50,779 nt of DNA, taken from assembly GCA_036399055.1 (NCBI GenBank), contig DASWNX010000034.1, positions 1 to 50,779 on the forward strand. Reading direction: 5' to 3'. The position numbers and the translations under genes are program-made. Positions within the stretch are counted from its first letter, which is position 1, and each line of letters starts with the position of its first letter. The notes beneath the pieces were generated by a model. That model was not told where the DNA came from. It searched no databases and saw only the letters and a program-made list of their open reading frames with translations. Shown here piece after piece: positions 48,961-50,779 of this stretch. The stretch is from Jatrophihabitans sp. (lineage in GTDB: Bacteria; Actinomycetota; Actinomycetes; Mycobacteriales; Jatrophihabitantaceae).

Positions 48961-50577
48961 CGGGTAGCCGGCGTCGACGTGCCTGATCACGCCCATGCCG
49001 GGGTCGTTGCTGAGCACCCGCGCCAGCTTCTGGGCCGCCAGCGGCGTTCCGTCGGCCACGCTGACCTGGCCGGCGTGGATGGAACGGCCCATGCCCACGC
49101 CGCCGCCGTGGTGGATCGAGACCCAGGTCGCCCCGCTGGAGGCGTTGACCAGGGCGTTGAGCAGCGGCCAGTCCGCGATCGCGTCCGAGCCGTCGGCCAT
49201 CGCCTCGGTCTCGCGGTAGGGCGAGGCCACCGAACCCGCGTCCAGGTGGTCGCGGCCGATCACGATCGGCGCGCTCACCTCGCCGCGGGCCACCAGGTCG
49301 TTGAAGGCCAGGCCGGCCTTGTCCCGCTCGCCGTAGCCGAGCCAGCAGATCCGGGCCGGCAGGCCCTGAAAGTGCACCCGCTCCTGCGCCATCTTGATCC
49401 ACCGGTGCAGCGACTCGTTCTCGGGGAACAGCTCGAGCACGGCCTTGTCGGTGCGGGCGATGTCCTTGGGGTCACCGGACAGCGCCGCCCACCGGAACGG
49501 GCCCTTGCCCTCGGCGAACAGCGGGCGGATGTAGGCCGGGACGAAGCCGGGAAACGCGAAGGCGCGGGAGTAGCCGGCCAGCTGCGCCTCGCCGCGGATG
49601 GAGTTGCCGTAGTCGAAGACCTCGGCGCCGGCGTCGGCGAAACCCACCATCGCCTCGACATGGCGGGCCATCGAGGCCCGGGCCCGGCCGGTGAACTCCT
49701 CCGGCTTGCGCGCGGCGTACTCCTTCATGTCCTCGAACTCGACGCCGATCGGCAGGTAGGCCAGCGGGTCGTGCGCCGAGGTCTGGTCGGTCACGATGTC
49801 GATCGGGGCGCCGTTGGCCAGCAGCTGCGGCACCAGCGACGCGGCGTTGCCGAGCAGCCCGATCGACAGCGGCCGGCGCGCGTCGCGGGCCTCGACGGCC
49901 AGCTCCAGCGCGTGCTGCATCGAGTCGGCCTGCACGTCGAGGTACCGGTGCTCGATCCGGCGCGCGATCCGGGAGGGGTCGCACTCGATGCAGATCGCGA
50001 CGCCGTCGTTCATGGTGACCGCCAGCGGCTGCGCGCCGCCCATCCCGCCCAGGCCGGCGGTCAGGGTGATGGTGCCGGCCAGGGTGCCGTTGAACTTCTT
50101 GGCCGCGACCGCCGAGAACGTCTCGTAGGTGCCCTGCAGGATGCCCTGGGTGCCGATGTAGATCCAGGACCCGGCCGTCATCTGGCCGTACATGGTCAGC
50201 CCGAGCTGCTCCAACCGGCGGAACTCCTCCCAGTTGGCCCAGTCGCCCACCAGGTTGGAGTTCGCGATCAGGACGCGCGGTGCCCACTCGTCGGTGCGCA
50301 GCACGCCGACCGGCTTGCCGCTCTGCACGAGCATGGTCTCGTCGTCGGCGAGCGTGGTCAGGGTGCGGACGAGCGCGTCGTAGGACTCCCAGTTCCGCGC
50401 CGCCTTCCCGGTCCCGCCGTACACGACGAGCTCGGCGGGGTTCTCGGCGTTCTCGGGGTCCAGGTTGTTCATCAGCATCCGCAGCGGCGCCTCGGTCTGC
50501 CACGAGCGCGCGGTCAGCTCGCTGCCGCGGCCGGCGCGGATCGGCAGTCGTGGGTTGTCGGTTTCATGGACGGTCAT
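48904..50577 (-). CDS. hutU: Urocanate hydratase HutU
   Basis: HutU adds water to urocanate with tightly bound NAD+ to give imidazolone propionate, step 2 of histidine breakdown. The 557-residue protein has the normal length. [20 protein letters not shown] near residue 45, [35 protein letters not shown] (the NAD-binding glycine run), and [20 protein letters not shown] near the C-terminus are all family marks, along with [17 protein letters not shown]. Its ATG overlaps the hutH stop (ATGA, 50574-50577), so hutH and hutU form an operon. Confidence 0.97.
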   Translation of the reverse strand: MTVHETDNPRLPIRAGRGSELTARSWQTEAPLRMLMNNLDPENAENPAELVVYGGTGKAARNWESYDALVRTLTTLADDETMLVQSGKPVGVLRTDEWAPRVLIANSNLVGDWANWEEFRRLEQLGLTMYGQMTAGSWIYIGTQGILQGTYETFSAVAAKKFNGTLAGTITLTAGLGGMGGAQPLAVTMNDGVAICIECDPSRIARRIEHRYLDVQADSMQHALELAVEARDARRPLSIGLLGNAASLVPQLLANGAPIDIVTDQTSAHDPLAYLPIGVEFEDMKEYAARKPEEFTGRARASMARHVEAMVGFADAGAEVFDYGNSIRGEAQLAGYSRAFAFPGFVPAYIRPLFAEGKGPFRWAALSGDPKDIARTDKAVLELFPENESLHRWIKMAQERVHFQGLPARICWLGYGERDKAGLAFNDLVARGEVSAPIVIGRDHLDAGSVASPYRETEAMADGSDAIADWPLLNALVNASSGATWVSIHHGGGVGMGRSIHAGQVSVADGTPLAAQKLARVLSNDPGMGVIRHVDAGYPRADEVAAERGVRVPMREQ

Positions 50578-50779
50578 TGCAGCTCTCCGATCACGGCTTC
50601 GACGGCAGCCAGGACCTGACCGTCGCGGACGAGGTTGACGGTGGCTTCGATCTCGGGCGAGAGGTGTCGGTCGGGACCGGGCCCCTCGACCCCGTTGCTG
50701 CGCAGCAGGTCGACCACCGCGGCGGTCGCGGGCGACGGCTCGAGCGGACGCCGGAGGTCCAGGGCGCGGGCCGCGGTCA
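50574..50779 (-). CDS. hutH: Histidine ammonia-lyase HutH, C-terminal end (cut by window edge)
   Basis: The last 68 residues are visible: [20 protein letters not shown], then [20 protein letters not shown] and [13 protein letters not shown]. This is the standard C-terminal tail of HutH, which removes ammonia from histidine to give urocanate. The MIO-forming Ala-Ser-Gly site lies outside the window. It precedes hutU with a four-base overlap. Confidence 0.93.
   Translation of the reverse strand, partial: TAARALDLRRPLEPSPATAAVVDLLRSNGVEGPGPDRHLSPEIEATVNLVRDGQVLAAVEAVIGELQ

Noticed and set aside
1-50779. tRNA, rRNA or riboswitch genes
   Set aside because: I looked for T-loop (GTTCGANTC) and known purine-riboswitch-like patterns near pur genes and saw none that fold convincingly.

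Overview
This 50.8 kb window comes from a high-GC actinobacterial chromosome. GC is very high, GTG starts are frequent, many genes overlap by ATGA or GTGA, and the purine gene order purD-purB-purC-purS-purQ-purL-(mycothiol-dependent isomerase-like gene)-purF-purM-DUF3073 matches the arrangement known from mycobacteria. The purF-purM-DUF3073-bldC end matches Streptomyces. A BldC regulator, an ECF sigma with a membrane partner and mycothiol-type enzymes fit a soil actinobacterium, perhaps of the Frankiales/Nakamurellales type; the genus cannot be fixed from sequence alone.

Layout. 1-1.6 kb: the end of an IS481-like transposase, an unknown gene, an 8-bp microsatellite and a small secreted protein. 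1.6-28.8 kb: the dispersed purine cluster, interrupted by accessory blocks. These are a DUF4157 protein with a nuclease-like centre, a divergent TetR/ABC-2 locus with three phased operators, a Tat-exported 5'-nucleotidase, a duplicated and decayed sigma/membrane-partner locus, a GNAT and a P-loop kinase, and a two-gene ATPase/TPR operon at 21.3-25.4 kb. 28.8-29.6 kb: DUF3073 and bldC. 29.9-33.2 kb: an FAD monooxygenase, a patatin-like lipase and a PlsC-like acyltransferase. 33.3-37.8 kb: a fatty-acid beta-oxidation operon (fadA, fadB-type, CaiB/racemase type). 38-41 kb: a hydrolase, a phosphodiesterase and an ArsR-SRPBCC-RibD_C operon. 41-50.8 kb: histidine utilisation genes (hutI, hutU, hutH end), split by a DNA glycosylase-like gene, membrane proteins and an AT-richer island.

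The main candidate for something undescribed is the island at about 45.85-48.82 kb inside the hut region. It holds four ultrashort genes on the minus strand encoding MNNWHWG, MNSWHWG, MNNWHWPVA and MLRHWDWS. Three have a strong ribosome-binding site and the fourth a weaker one; two are followed by their own hairpin terminator and the last pair ends at a shared hairpin. They lie beside an XRE-type regulator and a membrane protein with a degenerate GGDEF domain. The island is bracketed by the true hutU 3' end and a decayed second copy of that 3' end. I read this as a possible peptide signalling or ultrashort bioactive peptide locus; that function is inference. The second candidate is the ATPase pair, whose second member is a STAND-like ATPase with seven 42-residue repeats.

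A recurring feature is a -10-like hexamer (xANNNT) placed 6-7 nt before the start codon of purD, purB, purC, purQ, purF and several accessory genes. This suggests leaderless transcripts are common here.
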